Part shown: in pieces, positions 1-10,797 of the stretch
How positions within the stretch are numbered: position 1 is the first letter of the stretch
How the letters are laid out: each line of letters starts with the position of its first letter
DNA from: Desmodus rotundus
Lineage: Eukaryota; Chordata; Mammalia; Chiroptera; Phyllostomidae
Length of the DNA: 64,000 bases
Direction: 5' to 3'
Assembly (NCBI RefSeq): GCF_022682495.2
Contig: NC_071392.1
Span: 106,630,896-106,694,895, forward strand
Position numbers and translations under genes: made by a program
Notes under the pieces: generated by a model
Databases searched by the model: none
Told to the model about the DNA's origin: nothing
The model's input: only the letters and a program-made list of their open reading frames with translations

Positions 1-520
1 TTATTAGCCTGGTCACCTGCTGGGTCCACACACAGCACACCGGACTTCACACACAGTGCAGGCGATCAGCGCTATTAATTGGGTGGGTGGGGGGCTCTGG
101 AGGAGTTGCTGGAGGAATTCGCCTCTTATGGGGTGCTCAGGGCCAGGCCCGCACGTTTCCAGCCCTGTCCAGGTCATGCCATTGCATGTGCTGCATGCGG
201 ACAGAAGGCCACACTGTTCTGGGACCCTGCACCAAGTGATGTGACACAGAGATGGGGGAGGTGGCATGCCGGTGGGTGACCACCTGGAGTGAGAGATCAG
301 GCCCCGGACCTGGCCTGCCATCGGAGAGGCTCCACGGCAGAGAGAAGGGGGCCCCAGGGGCATGTCAGTGCTGAGAGCATGGGGGGCAGGCTCCCGGGGA
401 ATTGTGCATGGAGGGGGCAGGAAATCAGCACCCATGGCAGGCGGGGCACAGTGCCCATCGCAGACACACGCCGCAAATCACTGACTGCACCTGTCTGGGG
501 CACTGCCCTTCAGCAGATTC
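1..520. other. Unassigned non-coding stretch
   Basis: I recognise no repeat family, splice pair or RNA gene here. The stretch is moderately GC-rich, and its open frames overlap one another on both strands without a coding signature. Confidence 0.5.
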
Positions 521-640
521 CTCAAGGGCAGGGACCACAGTGTCTGCTAAGCTCTGGTCCCCTAGTGCCCAGCACAGCCTGGCAGCGGGCAAGTGCTCAG
601 GGAAGATCTCTTGGGTTGATGAGGGGCGAAGTGCAAAGGG
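521..640 (+). mobile_element. L2 LINE, 3' terminal fragment
   Basis: The stretch starting CTCAAGGGCAGGGACCACAG and continuing through CCCAGCACAGCCTGGCAG and a GTGCTCAGG motif matches the well-known L2 3' end (gene-direction strand). The terminal ATG-rich tail is degraded. This is an ancient mammalian fossil with no coding capacity. Confidence 0.6.
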
Positions 641-824
641 CAGTGCGTATTCAGAGCAGATGATTGCCATGAGTGAGCCTCTCCCAGTGTCCCGATTCCC
701 TACGGGATGTCTCCGGGGCCATTTTTGTTTAGAAATAGAATTAGAAGAGGAGAGAAGCAGACCATATGGTGATCATTTTGCCTAATTCTCTCATTAAACA
801 GTATTAGCCATTGGAGAGGAGTGT

Positions 825-935
825 CCCATTGTTCTTAGAGGTGAGGCAGGAGCTCTGAGAAGGAAGTCACTTGCCCATTCACAAGCTGGCGAGAGCTCAA
901 CCCAAACTCTGGACCCCGGGTGAAGCCCCTGGCGT
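825..935 (-). mobile_element. MIR SINE fragment
   Basis: Reverse-strand MIR core: GAGGTGAGGCAGGAGCTC, then AAGTCACTTGCCCATTCACA, then an AACCCAAACTCTGGA stretch correspond to the region after the core in antisense. It is diverged and partial. Confidence 0.55.
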
Positions 936-1054
936 GTCCCTGCTGTGCAGTATCCCCTCATTCCAATGTCATCACTAATACCCTGGAAAAGGGACTGCTC
1001 CTTGGAGCAGGGAAACCTCACTGGGCTTGCAGTCACAACAGGTGATTCCAGACT

Positions 1055-1245
1055 TGTTTTTGCCTCTGTCCCTGAATGACTGTGGCTTAATCTCTTAGAG
1101 CCTCAACTTTCTCATCTGCAAAATGGGAATAAAATACGACTACCTCAGAGTCTTGGCATAAGAACGACATGGGTATCATTTGTGAAAGTAACTCGCACAG
1201 TTGTTGGTACCTAGAAGGTGAATACATGTTCATTGATTCCGATGT
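1055..1245 (+). mobile_element. MIR SINE
   Basis: The core motif CTCATCTGCAAAATGGGAAT is clear. It is preceded by a GACTGTGGCTTAATCTCTTAG segment equivalent to the 'tgtgaccttgggcaa' region and followed by an AAGGTGAATACATGTTCATT tail. It is an ancient tRNA-derived SINE. Confidence 0.75.
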
Positions 1246-1249
1246 CGTA

Positions 1250-2139
1250 AATCCATTTATAGTATGCCCATATTTTCTTACATCTCACTTTGGCGAACGG
1301 TGAGGTTTGGATATGTTCATTTTCCTGTTTGATCCAGTTTAATGTTTCTCTGTTGTCACAGGCGATGTCATCAGCTCAGACCTCCTCTCTGTAAAGGCAT
1401 TAACCCCGGTTCTCCCACAGCGATGTACACCAAGCCCACTTTTCTTATTAAAATGCTTTTTGCTTGTAGAACCCTTTATATTCTAATACTGTTCAGCTAT
1501 AAGAGCCATTTAGCTATGCACATAAAAGGACCCATTTGAAAAGTAAGAGAATAAAATATCCTTTCTTTTTCTGGGGGTCTCTCTGGGGAGCTTCACCAGA
1601 GAGACGGAGGGCCACACGCATTCTCAATAATTCTAGTGTTACTGGGGTTTCTTAACTGTGTTTTCTCCCTGCACGTGAGGCCCAATTTCATTTGCTTTGT
1701 AGCCTTGTCATTCTTTACCACAGTGGCAGAGATGAATATTTTCTCTACTGTAGTTGTTTTCCTAAGAAGCTAAAAATGTTGGGAGGAAATTGATTTTTCT
1801 CTTCTGCCTTATCTTTGCATAAGTATTCTCAGGGATCTCTGAGCAGCGTGGGAGGCGACCTCTGCTTCTCTGCTGCTGCAGAGCCCAGAGAGAAACACAG
1901 GCAGCAGAGAATCACAGCAGCCCCAGCCCCGCAGCCAGCCGTGTCTCCTGGAACCGTGGAGCGGGCGGTTGGAATGCGTGCACTGGTCAATTCCAGTTGA
2001 GTCCAAACCCTGGTGGGACGCGGCTCCCACACTTGCAGCTGGTTGCCCGATTGTTTTACATGATTGATGGGAGTGACAGATTTATTTTTTGAAACTGAGG
2101 CTGATTTTCATGATCTTGAGGAGCCTCGAGAGATGACGG

Positions 2140-2140
<1 letters not shown>
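1250..2140. other. Unassigned non-coding stretch
   Basis: There is no repeat I can name and no convincing exon. The first two thirds are AT-rich, with motifs such as TTTATAGTATGCCCATATTT, and the last 250 bases are GC-richer. It could be unique intronic or intergenic DNA. Confidence 0.4.

Positions 2141-2142
<2 letters not shown>

Positions 2143-2176
<34 letters not shown>
2143..2176. repeat. (GT)n microsatellite
   Basis: About 17 uninterrupted GT units end in ACGTACG and are followed by a short GA-rich run. This is an ordinary dinucleotide repeat, likely to be polymorphic in length. Confidence 0.95.
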
Positions 2177-2179
<3 letters not shown>

Positions 2180-2299
2180 TACGAGAGAGATTGAGAGAGA
2201 GAAAGGTGGGGAGAGATTGCAGAAGGGAGGAAACACACTACATTGGTAATGGCCCCTGGCAGTGACTTCTGTGGAAGCCTCAGCTGCTCCGAAGGTGTG

Positions 2300-2430
2300 C
2301 TGTTAGGGAAGCAGTGAGCAGGGAACTGGGTAGGAAGATCTGGATTCCTCATCCTGGTTTTGCTGTTGTTTCCTGGGGCAAGTTTCTTAACTCTTCTGTG
2401 CTTCTTTGTCCCTGTTTAAAAAAAAAAATG
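2300..2430 (+). mobile_element. MIR SINE, 5' half
   Basis: TGGATTCCTCATCCTGGTTT followed by GGCAAGTTTCTTAACTCTTC is the MIR region leading to the core. It ends in an A11 run at about 2419, which may be a secondary A-tract. Confidence 0.55.
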
Positions 2431-2489
2431 AGACAGGTGAAAGGGGCTGCTTGTTGCCTAACCAATATTTATTTTCCCTTTCTTCCTGT

Positions 2490-2960
2490 CGAGATTGGAT
2501 TTCACTTGGGCAGTGATATGACCAGGTAAGAAACTCCATTTCCCAGCCCCCCTTGCAGCTGGATGTGGCCCATGTGACCACATTCTGACCAGTGAGCTGT
2601 AAGTAGAGTTGTGGGCCAGACTTCTGGGAGAGCTCTTTCTACGGGTCAAAGGTTGGTGAGGGCCCTTTACTGCCCTCCTCTTCTTCCCCCTGCCTGGGTA
2701 ATGTGGACCTGCGGGCTAGGCCTTGCAGGTCTCTAGCAGCTGGGCCGAGGCTCTGATTGGTTCTGTCCTGTAGACTCTCGAGTGCTATGCAAGTACAAAG
2801 CGGTTCTCTAACTGCAGCTGGACTGCGTCTCCCAGCTTCGGAGGGAAGTAGAAGGGCACGTCAGCACTCAAGGAACAAGCGCTTTTGCTGTAACGGAAGC
2901 TTGAACCCATGGACTCTTCAAAGACCTCCCTGTAATCCCGAGGGACCAGGGAGTTACTAG
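2490..2960 (+). mobile_element. Ancient LTR-like repeat, family unsure
   Basis: AAACTCCATTTCCCAGCCCC followed by CTTGCAGCTGGATGTGGCCC and CATGTGACCACATTCTGACC resembles a widespread mammalian LTR-derived sequence. The right half is too decayed to assign. There is no coding content. Confidence 0.35.
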
Positions 2961-2984
2961 CTCAACCAGCAACTGTATCTTTTC

Positions 2985-3245
2985 AACTCCAAAGAATGGG
3001 ATTAGTGTGTTTATAAAAGTTTATAAAAAGAGGCTCCAAGAGCTTGCCTGCCCCTTCTTCCACCGAGTAAGGACCCTGGGAGAAGTCAGCAGTCGCAACC
3101 CGGAAGAGGGCTCCCACTGGAGCAACGTCAGCACCTTGATTTTGGACTTCCAGTCTCCAGACTGTGAGAAGAAGTAAACACTTGTTGTTTGTCAGCCACC
3201 AGCCTATGGAATTTAGTTACAGCAGCCCAGGTGGATGAAGACAGC
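2985..3245 (+). mobile_element. MaLR (MST/MLT1-type) LTR, 3' part
   Basis: AATGGGATTAGTGTGTTTAT, AAAAAGAGGCTCCAAGAGCT, then CACCTTGATTTTGGACTTCC, AGTCTCCAGACTGTGAGAAG and a GTTACAGCAGCCC terminus follow the MST/MLT1 LTR layout. It is a solo-LTR fossil with no retroviral genes beside it. Confidence 0.65.
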
Positions 3246-3249
3246 AGGA

Positions 3250-4600
3250 CATGGTGGATATATGAAGTGAGTTACAGGTGGACAAGGGAGATGAGTGTTC
3301 CGTGTGGCCAGTGACGCAGGTGCCCTCAGGCAGGGCTGTGGCCTTGCCTCATCCCAGGACTTCTGCGTGCGTGGTGTGCCCTGGAGTCCCAGGACACGTG
3401 GCCCTAGACACTCGGGAGACCTCTGCACATGTGCAAGATTGGGGCTGCAGGGACCTTCCTGGGCCACCTGTTAGCCCCCCTCAGGGGCACGGGCAGTCCT
3501 TCACATGGGCAGTTTCTCGCCCAGTGACGGGGTCTGCTGTTTCTCCTCCTCGCCCTAGTGGCTGTGTCCCCACCACAGTTTGGTGATTAAACAAATGACT
3601 TAATGAGAGACACCGTATGGCCGAGGCTGACAGCAGTCCTGGGAGGGCTTCTCTCTTCGAGGCTTGGTCAGCTGGGGGGTGGCGGGGAGCAAAGGAGCCT
3701 TGGAGAGGTGGAAGGGTGCTATAAGACCTTCACCCCCCTTTTCTATGAGTGAAGGACAATCATGAAGGACCCCCTAACTGAGCTCTTACTCTGCACCCCA
3801 TTCCCGGATGCTTTGTCTTCAGTAAGGCTGCAGCCAGCCTAGTGCATTGCACAGTGTGCCACCCGCCCGTGCGTCAGGCTGGGGCTCTGGGAGAGCTTTG
3901 TAAAAGCCCCAGCACACCTCAGGGCGAGCCCCTTTCCCCGAGCATCAGGGGAGAGTATTCTCAGCTAGACTTGTAGAAAAGCAGTCTTGAAAGGTCACAT
4001 CCAAGCTGCTGTCCCCAAGTGTCCCTGGATGCCCCGTTGAGTGGGGCCAGCAGGTTCCTGTGAAGCTTGTCTCGGAGGAGAAATCCCTGCCTTTGTTACT
4101 CCTTAATGATTTCTTTTTCCTCTGGCCGCTTCAGATGTGATTTGCAGCATCCTGTGATGAGACCAGAAGTCTAGATCGTGAGACAGTTTTTTTCCTGATC
4201 CTGAAATCGGAGAGGAACTGGCCACCAGAGCCTTAGTTTAATGAGCATCAACCTGTCTCGCAAACACTGTCCTTGTTAGCGGGTTCAGGAAGATGCAGCC
4301 ACGTTCTCCATTCGCAGGTCTCCTGCCCCTGCCTCTCAGGGCTGTCTGCAGAGGTGGGGTCCCAGGGCTGAGTGCTCAGATCTGGGTGTGGAGCATCCTG
4401 GAGGTCTGGCGTATTCCACTGCCCAGACTTAGGGGAACTTGAAAATTGATCAGTTTCGTCTATTAGCTGCCATAGCTGGACTTCTGGGCAAAGCTGAGTG
4501 GCTGAGCTATGGAGCCTGAATTCTGCAGCAGGAACAGGCTAAGAGGAACCCTGGGCTGTTGGCTCAGGGTCTGGTCTGCAGCATGTGAAGGGGCCGTTTA
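3250..4600. other. Unassigned non-coding stretch
   Basis: This is GC-rich, apparently single-copy DNA. I see no recognisable repeat apart from vague MIR-like words near 3770-3830. No open frame here is flanked by good splice sites. Confidence 0.4.
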
Positions 4601-4608
4601 TTTATCTG

Positions 4609-4800
4609 ATTCATTCATTCATTCATTCATTCATTCATTCATTCCATATTTATTGAAAGACTTCTCTGTGATAGGCACTGTACTGGGGACTGGAGATTGA
4701 GGGGGAAACCTGTCATTCTCCTCTGTGACTTAGTAGCTCACAGCCTTTTACAAAAGAGGCAAAGATGTGGACCTGTGGATGCCGCTGACGGTCTAAATAA
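4609..4800 (-). mobile_element. L2 LINE 3' end with (ATTC)n tail repeat
   Basis: Nine ATTC units (4609-4644) run directly into ATATTTATTGAAAGACTTCT, then GATAGGCACTGTACTGGGGA and CTGGAG. This is the antisense of the L2 terminus. L2 ends in short tandem units of this kind, so the microsatellite grew from the element's own tail. Confidence 0.65.
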
Positions 4801-5052
4801 CTGTCTTAGGCTGGGCTCTCTAGAAGCAGAGTCTGAAACGGGTACAGGTACATGCAATTGCTTAAAGGAGGGACCTGTACAGGGGAGCGGGACACGGGCT
4901 CAGCGGGGGGAGGGGCAGAGTCAGGATGTGATCAGGGAACATCCAGCCTCCACCTGACCCACAGACTGAAGGGTCTGGAGCAGCGCCATCAACTGAACTT
5001 CCGAGACTATGGGAACGTTCCATGTCTGTGCTTTCCCCCAACACAGCCGCCA

Positions 5053-5193
5053 GCCGCTGTGGCTACTGAGCACTTGAAATGCGGTCGGTGTAGCTGAGGG
5101 ACTGAAATACTAATTTTATGTAATTTTAATTAATTTAAATGTAACTACGCACACATGACTCGTGGCTGCCTTACTGGATAGTGCAGCTTTAGA
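5053..5193. mobile_element. Non-autonomous DNA transposon fossil
   Basis: GTGGCTACTGAGCACTTGAA ATGCGG at the left and CACATGACTCGTGGCTGCCT TACTGGATAGTGCAG at the right flank an AT-rich centre (TTTTAATTAATTTAAATG). This is a common mammalian medium-reiterated repeat with related ends. A decayed longer relative appears at 44285-44580. Superfamily not decided. Confidence 0.5.
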
Positions 5194-5400
5194 GTAGGGG
5201 AGGGCAAACTTCTTCCGCAAAGGGCCAGTAAGGAAGCGCTTTAGGTTTCGGGGACCACACGGCCTGTCTTGCGATTCCTCAACTGCTGCTGTAGCAAAAC
5301 CCAGAGGAGTGGGTGTGGCTGTGTGCCGGTCACTGTGTACAAAAACAAGTGGCAAGCTGGATTTGGCCCACGGGCCATAGAGCGAATTGCAGAGTCGCCC
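5194..5400. mobile_element. hAT-type non-autonomous element, copy 1
   Basis: GCAAACTTCTTCCGCAAAGG GCCAG begins it, and GGATTTGGCCCACGGGCCAT AG lies near the end. The same element occurs intact at 14865-15064, with an 8-bp target duplication, and reversed at 54958-55115. It directly abuts the preceding repeat. Confidence 0.65.
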
Positions 5401-5639
5401 CCTCCCTGACTCCCAGAAGGGGCCAGCCTCGCCTAGCCTGTGCCAGCCTGCCGTTGGTGCAGGCCAGCTGGGGGAAGTGGTGCTTGCTGGGCAAGGCCTC
5501 TCCGTTGGCTGAGGGCATCTCCCAGAGTGGGGTAAGAGTGCAGTGATCCCTCAGACGCGGCCCTCTTGGCCATCAGGGATGGTGTGGCGGCCAGGCCAGG
5601 AGAATCTGGGAGTCATGGGACGGTGTCTACCACACTAAT

Positions 5640-5765
5640 TAACAATTTTTATCCTGTGTTCGCTCTGTGCCAGGCACAGTGGTAGGTACTTCACATGGAG
5701 TCTGTTGATTTAGTTCTCAGAAGAGCTGCATGGCAAATGTAAAGCAAGCATCTTCAGTGCGTTCC
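5640..5765 (-). mobile_element. MIR SINE fragment
   Basis: CTCTGTGCCAGGCACAGTGG TAGGTACTTCACATG matches the antisense MIR terminal third, followed by a decayed TTAGTTCTCAGAAGAGCTGC segment. Confidence 0.6.
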
Positions 5766-5830
5766 TGTGGAATGAGCTGATTTTCATCACTAATTTTGTT
5801 TGCTTAGTTACCAGTTTCCTCCAAGACATT

Positions 5831-5868
5831 CTCTCCCTCCCTCTCTGCCTCTCTCTCTGTCTCTCTCA

Positions 5869-5900
<32 letters not shown>
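5831..5900. repeat. Compound (CT)n-(CA)n microsatellite
   Basis: A polypyrimidine CT-rich run (5831-5868) passes directly into 15 uninterrupted CA units (5871-5900). Confidence 0.95.
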
Positions 5901-5903
<3 letters not shown>

Positions 5904-6080
5904 CATCTGAAATGCAGGTATTATGTCACCAAGTGTCAGTCATACAGTGTTTTTCTGCCAGGTATCTTTCCTTACTCCCAGAGACCCCAATGACCTGATC
6001 TATTTTTCGGCCCAGATTTCCTATTTGATATGAAGTCCATCCATTCCTGTCTTATTTCAGTTCCCTTAAAAACAGATTCT

Positions 6081-6290
6081 GCCCTGGCTGGTGTGGCTCA
6101 GTGGATTGAGTGCCTGCCTGCAAACCAAAGGGTCACGGTTTGATTCCCAGTGAGGGCACATGCCTGGGTTGCAGGCCAGGTCCCCAGGTGGGGGTGCATG
6201 AGAGGCAACCACACATTGATGTTTCTTTCCCTTTCTTTCTCCTTCCCTTCCCCTCTCTCTAAAAATAAATAAATAAAATCTTTAAAAAGA
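6081..6290 (+). mobile_element. VES SINE, full length, with target duplication
   Basis: The head GCCCTGGCTGGTGTGGCTCA G followed by a box-B-like GGTTTGATTCCCAG is the bat VES tRNA-derived promoter region. A body ending in TCTCTAAAAATAAATAAATA and an A-rich tail follows. The flanking direct repeat AAAACAGATtCT / AAAACAGATcCT (6069-6080 and 6291-6302, one mismatch) marks L1-driven insertion. It is the only copy in the window in direct orientation. Confidence 0.92.
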
Positions 6291-6302
6291 AAAACAGATC
6301 CT

Positions 6303-6714
6303 GATTTGGGTGCAGATGGTTTCCTCGGGAGGTGACCTCAGAAAACAGGAAGGAAGAGAAAAGGAAGGGGGTAAATGCAGGAAGTGGTGATTAACGGTGG
6401 GGGGGGTGTTACTGGGTGAGTTGTTCCCGTGGCCAGCTGAGGTTTGTTCCCATGGGAGGCCCTGCTGGACACACACCTTAGCAAGTGAGACTGTTTATTC
6501 ACCCATTCTCCTCCCACACTGGGTGAGGGTAACTCTTGGAGGGTTGACTTCCCAATACTTTGCATAGCCCAGGGTCCAGCGTATTCTCTCTGAGTGAACC
6601 CCTTCCCCTGGGGCAGCAGGACCGTGAAGCCAGCTGCCTGGAACCTCTGGGCTACTGGTAGGGTCCTGGCAGCGTCTGGCTTACTCACCTTTCTTGCTTC
6701 ACTAGCAGTTCTCA
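6303..6714. other. Unassigned non-coding stretch
   Basis: It includes a purine-rich patch near 6340-6375 (GGAAGGAAGAGAAAAGGAAG) and a G-run near 6400. No gene or named repeat is seen. Confidence 0.4.
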
Positions 6715-7150
6715 TTTTGTCGATGTTTTCCTTTGATGTGCAGGAGGGTTTTAGTTTGATGGAGTCCCCCTTGTTCATTTTTGCTTTTGTTGCCTTTGTT
6801 TTTGGGGTCAGATCCAAAGACCATCACCAAGACCAATGACAGAGAGCTTTCCACCTGTGTTTTCTTTTAGGAGTTTTATGGTTTCAAGTCTTATGTTCAA
6901 GTCTTGAATCTACTTTGAGTTAATTTTTGTGTATGGCATAAGATAGTGGTCTAGCTTCATTCGTTTGCGTGTGGCGGTCCAGTTTTCCCAGCATCACCTA
7001 TTGAAGAGACTGTTGCTTCCCCGTTATATATTCTTGCCTTCTGTGTCATAAATAAATTGACCATGTATGCATGGGTTTATTCCTGGGCACTTCATTTCTG
7101 TTCCATTGATCTACTTTCTGCCAATACCATGCTGTTTGATTACTACTAGT
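6715..7150 (-). mobile_element. L1 LINE fossil, C-terminal ORF2 region
   Basis: Read on the minus strand, the translation contains broken L1 ORF2 text, for example AWYWQKVDQWNRNE and, upstream, a TKAKMNKGDSIKLKPSCTSK segment. ORF2 encodes the endonuclease/reverse transcriptase, and this piece lies beyond the polymerase core. Stops and frame changes show that it is dead. No 5' or 3' end of the element is visible nearby. Confidence 0.8.
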
Positions 7151-7279
7151 GTTCTCCAGTTGGGGCTTTCTCAGTTGAAGGGATTTGTTGCCAGTTCTAC
7201 AGTGCAATAGATTCTGCCTGACAATTTGCATGCTCGGGGGAGAAGTTACGGACTTACCCACTTGGGTGACAACATGAGG

Positions 7280-7440
7280 AAAGCACCGCAGGAGCCTTGG
7301 GTCTTACTTCTGATTGGCTGAGCAAGGTTCCGAACTTCTCCAGGTCTCAGGTTGCCCCTCTGTGTAATGGGAGGGATAGCAAGGCGTTTGCTCTTCCTCC
7401 AATGAGATCATGGATGAGCTCATACTCAGTAATCTGGGAA
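7280..7440 (+). mobile_element. MIR SINE fragment
   Basis: GAGCAAGGTTCCGAACTTCT CCAGGTCTCAGGTTGCCCCT CTGTGTAATGGGAGGGATAG follows the MIR core order. Confidence 0.55.
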
Positions 7441-8604
7441 GCATACAGGGAGGCAAGGTATTGATGAAGGACTAAGTGCTGTGATTAAGGCTGTGCCAAT
7501 GAACTAGTCATCGTTATTCTAGGTCTTTATTTAATGTGTGTGCAGCTGGAGCTCCCCATTCAGCCTGCCTCCCAGATGGCTCTCTGATGGCTGTCAGGGC
7601 TGGACTCTGAGGGTGCAGTGAAGACCACCTTGGTGAGTCTCTGAACTCAGGCCACTCATGGCTGGAAGGGAGGCAGATCCCGGACCATGGCTCTTCCTGC
7701 AAGACTGCTTAGTCTCCATGCCATCCCACAGCCCCTGTCCCTGTCCCCAGACATACCCAGCACAGGAAAGGGTATGACCTGGGCTACAGCAGCTGTTCTA
7801 AAGCAGAGAGAGGGGCAGGGGCATGTACAAAGGGAGAACCTGTGTTCTCCCCTGAGAGCAAGCAATCAGTGCCCTAAGTCTCAGAGTTCGTCCCGGCAAA
7901 TCGGTAGGGGGTTTGAGTGCTGTGCTCAGGTGTTTCACTTCAGAGATGCATTGCTGGGTTTCAATCAGAGTGAAAAGTTCTCCCGGGCTTCTGGGGGAGA
8001 TTCCCTGGTCCAAGGCGTGGGTGGGTAGGTTAGAAAGGCTGCAGGACCCCAGAAGAGGCCGTCCCAGAGGTCACAATGGCAGGTCTGGGTGCACAGGGGG
8101 CTGTCAGTCTTTTTACCCTGCCCATGCAGTGGCAGTCTTAGTAGTGGATCCTTGGCGCTTCCCTGAGAGGTGGCAGGAATAGAGTCAGAACCCCACTGGC
8201 TTCCGTGGGCCTCCTCAAGCACCTCCCACAGCCCAGGTTTCAAGAGCATCGCACTATGAAGGGCACCCAGCATTCTCCGTCACTCCGTCCCTTCGTCTTT
8301 GGTAGAAGCCTTCCTCTCCTGGGTGTGTCTCCCATCCGAAGAGGGCCTCATCCGAGAAGGAGGTGGAGCCACCTGCTCAGAGAGGAGGGCAGACAGCCCC
8401 TTGGTTCACGGTCCCTGGCCTGGCAAAGCGACCCACCCTTCTGTGTTCTCTGCAAAATGCCTCATAAAGTACAGAGTCTTAGAGCCGAGGCCAGGGAACG
8501 CTCCAGGGATTAGAGAGGGAGCTGAGTTGGGGCAGACACAGGGGCTGGCAGAGTGAGGCCCAGGGGTCCTGGAGCAGACTGTGAGTCCCCGCTTTTCCCC
8601 CACC
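7441..8604. other. Unassigned non-coding stretch
   Basis: GC-rich DNA with overlapping open frames on both strands that share no coding signature. No recognisable repeat or RNA gene is seen. Confidence 0.4.
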
Positions 8605-8690
8605 CCCAGGGAAACTGAGAATGACCCAGGGTTACCCTTCAGCCCAAACTGGTGCTAAACCTAGACTCTAACCAGTGAACGCCGCTCGTT
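8605..8690 (-). mobile_element. MIR SINE fragment (weak)
   Basis: GGGAAACTGAGAATGACCCA GGGTTACCC and AAACCTAGACTCTAACCAGT resemble the antisense MIR 5' half. Confidence 0.35.
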
Positions 8691-8769
8691 TGGTCATTTC
8701 TTGCTCTGTTGTACCAAGTTCAGTGCCGTTGCCAGGCTGGTGCAGAGCCGGGAGGAGGGGGAAGTCGCA

Positions 8770-9330
8770 GTGCAACTGAACCTCAGCTCTCCGTAGAAGT
8801 CAAGGCAGAATTCGGGCATTTGCCGAACTGATTGGAACGCAAAGGTCACCTTGTCATCCCGCGGAAGACATTAATGGCTAAAAGAAACAATTGGGAAGGT
8901 AATTTAACATTCCCACGTTTGAGTCATAAAAAATCTGTCTGAAACCTTATAATTAAGGTGCTTTGGCAATCTTTGTTACCAGAGATTTATTTTTCTGGCC
9001 TTTCTTTAAATACCTGGTATTTAAATCAGTTCTACCATTTAAATTTTTAAATAATTTGTGGGTATTTCTTATGTATATCATTTCTGGTGTGTAGGAAAAC
9101 AGTTTGTATACAGAGTGGAAAACCTAAATCCAACCTATATATTATGGATTTTTTTAACTGATAAGAAAATGTTGACTAAAATTTAAGCAAAAAAAACCCC
9201 ATGTTTAGACAAAAAATAAACCCTATCACCATCCAGAGTAAAATAATTTTTACTGGTACTAACTCCATTCTGTCATTGGTGGCCTTGAGTATGTATTTTA
9301 TTTATTTTCACTCTGCTTGGGTTTGTGCTA
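8770..9330. promoter_or_regulatory. Repeat-free AT-rich block, possible conserved non-coding element
   Basis: There is no repeat signature, no simple sequence and no open frame of note. The block is dense in transcription-factor-like words such as ATTAATGGCTAAAAG, AACAATTGGG, TATAATTAAGG and TTTAAATA. Its texture resembles developmental enhancers, but that is inference from composition only. Confidence 0.25.
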
Positions 9331-9364
9331 TTTTGTATTTTGCCTTTAAAAAAGTCACTTAGCT

Positions 9365-9810
9365 GTAAGTGAGAGGAAGGTTTATTGACTTACACAACTG
9401 AAAACCCACTGGTGGGCCCACCTTTAGCATCGGGCAGCAGGACCCTAACCCTTATATCCCACCCCAGCACCAGGTGCGGGATCCCTTTCCCCACAGCACG
9501 TCTGGAGCAGGAGGAGCTGTGGATTCCCACACAAAAAGCACGTGTCCCCCTGGGCACTTATCCGAGGTTTGGAATGCTCCGGCAGAGCAGCTGTTCAGCC
9601 CCAATGGATGAACCCCCCGAGCAGGATTTGGATGAACTCTCCAAGTCTGTCCCCGTTTATTCTCCCGAACTGTCTCAGTTTTCCTCCTGCAGCTGGCAGC
9701 CAGCTCATCTGATGACAGGTCCAGGGTTTGGCCCTCAGTCTGAGCACTGGAACATGTTTCTCTGTGGACCAGTGGTGCCTGGATCAACAGGCTCTCGGGG
9801 CGGGGCTTGA
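9365..9810 (-). mobile_element. Possible ancient LTR, family unsure
   Basis: GGTTTATTGACTTACACAAC TGAAAAC is the antisense start typical of some ERV LTRs. The middle is GC-rich and undiagnostic. A plus-strand open frame of 141 codons spans it but has no splice context or recognisable domain. Confidence 0.3.
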
Positions 9811-10084
9811 TTTGCTGTGTTTGCCAATCTCTTTGGTGTAAGTCTTCCTACCGGAGCTGATTTTAAACTATCCGTGCAAAGTCACCTCCTTTGGGAAGAG
9901 ATGTGAACAGTTGACTCCTTGTGAGCGGATACAGTTCAGCCTGCCTTCTGTCCAACAGCTCCTCTTGGTCCAGGATTGTTTTCCTGCACCCAGGCTTGGT
10001 TTTGAAACCTTACACCTTTACCGCATTGTCTTTTTCAGCGTGGAGGCTGGCTTCTGTGATCAGTCTGCCCATTTAATCCATCAT
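9811..10084. other. Unassigned spacer
   Basis: Short AT-balanced spacer with nothing recognised. Confidence 0.4.
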
Positions 10085-10635
10085 TTGTCCTTTCATGTAA
10101 TAAATGTGCACTGAATGCCTATTATATATCAGTTACTGGCCTGTGCACTGGGAACATAGCGATGTACCAAACAAAGTCCATGTTCTCAGAGGAGACAGAC
10201 TATTAGAAAATACTGTTCATCCAGGTGAAAGCAATGTGAAAAAGTTAAAGCAAGAACGGGAATGGAAAGTGAGGAGGAGGGAGCTGAGGAAGAAGGGGCC
10301 ATTTCAGATAGGTTGGTTATGGAAGGCCTCTCTGAATGCAGTGAGCTAGCAAGCCATTTGAAGATTTTGTAGGAAGAGCATTTTGAGTTAAGGGGACAGC
10401 ACCCCCAGGGATGAGAGGGGAGAACAAGCTTGGCATGTTTAAGGAACAGCAGGAGGACCATGAGCCTGGAGTGGAGCCTGGGACAGGGAGAGTGGCAGGA
10501 GATGATGCCAGGTAGGCTGCAGGATTCAGGTCACGGAGAGCCTTGCAGGATGTGTTAGGGCTTTGCGGTTTAAGCCCAAGAACAAGGGAACGGGGGGGGG
10601 TGGATCACTCTGGCTTCTGGGTGGAGCAGCTAGAC
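10085..10635 (-). mobile_element. L2 LINE, antisense 3' region
   Basis: AATAAATGTGCACTGAATGC CTATTATATATCAG at the left, then AAGGCCTCTCTGAATGCAG, CAAGCTTGGCATGTTTAAGG AACAGCAGGAGG and GAGAGCCTTGCAGGATGTGT, match the reversed L2 3' sequence in order over about 550 bases. A MER5A follows directly at its right edge. Confidence 0.75.
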
Positions 10636-10797
10636 CAGTGATTCTCAAAGTGTAGCCCTCGGACCAGCAGACTACCAGGGACTTTCTAGAAATGCAGATT
10701 CTTAGGCCTGGCCCTAAACCTCCTGAATCAGAACCCTGGGGGTGGGATCCAGCCCTCTGTGTGTAGACCCCCTCCATGTGGTGCAGATGCATGCTGG
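10636..10797. mobile_element. MER5A-type hAT-Charlie MITE
   Basis: CAGTGATTCTCAAAGTGTAG then CGGACCAGCAGACTACCAGG, AAATGCAGATTCTTAGGCC and AACCTCCTGAATCAGAACCC TGGGGGTGGG match MER5A from its first base onward. The far terminal inverted repeat is decayed. Confidence 0.85.

Noticed and set aside
6081..6160. A tRNA gene
   Set aside because: The box A/B-like promoter words belong to the VES SINE head. There is no cloverleaf or anticodon stem of a functional tRNA.
6338..6817. 159-codon minus-strand open frame
   Set aside because: The upstream part is decayed L1 ORF2 text and the rest is non-coding purine-rich DNA. It is a pseudo-frame and not a gene.
9385..9810. 141-codon plus-strand open frame
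   Set aside because: It overlaps a probable antisense LTR, and the product has no recognisable domain.
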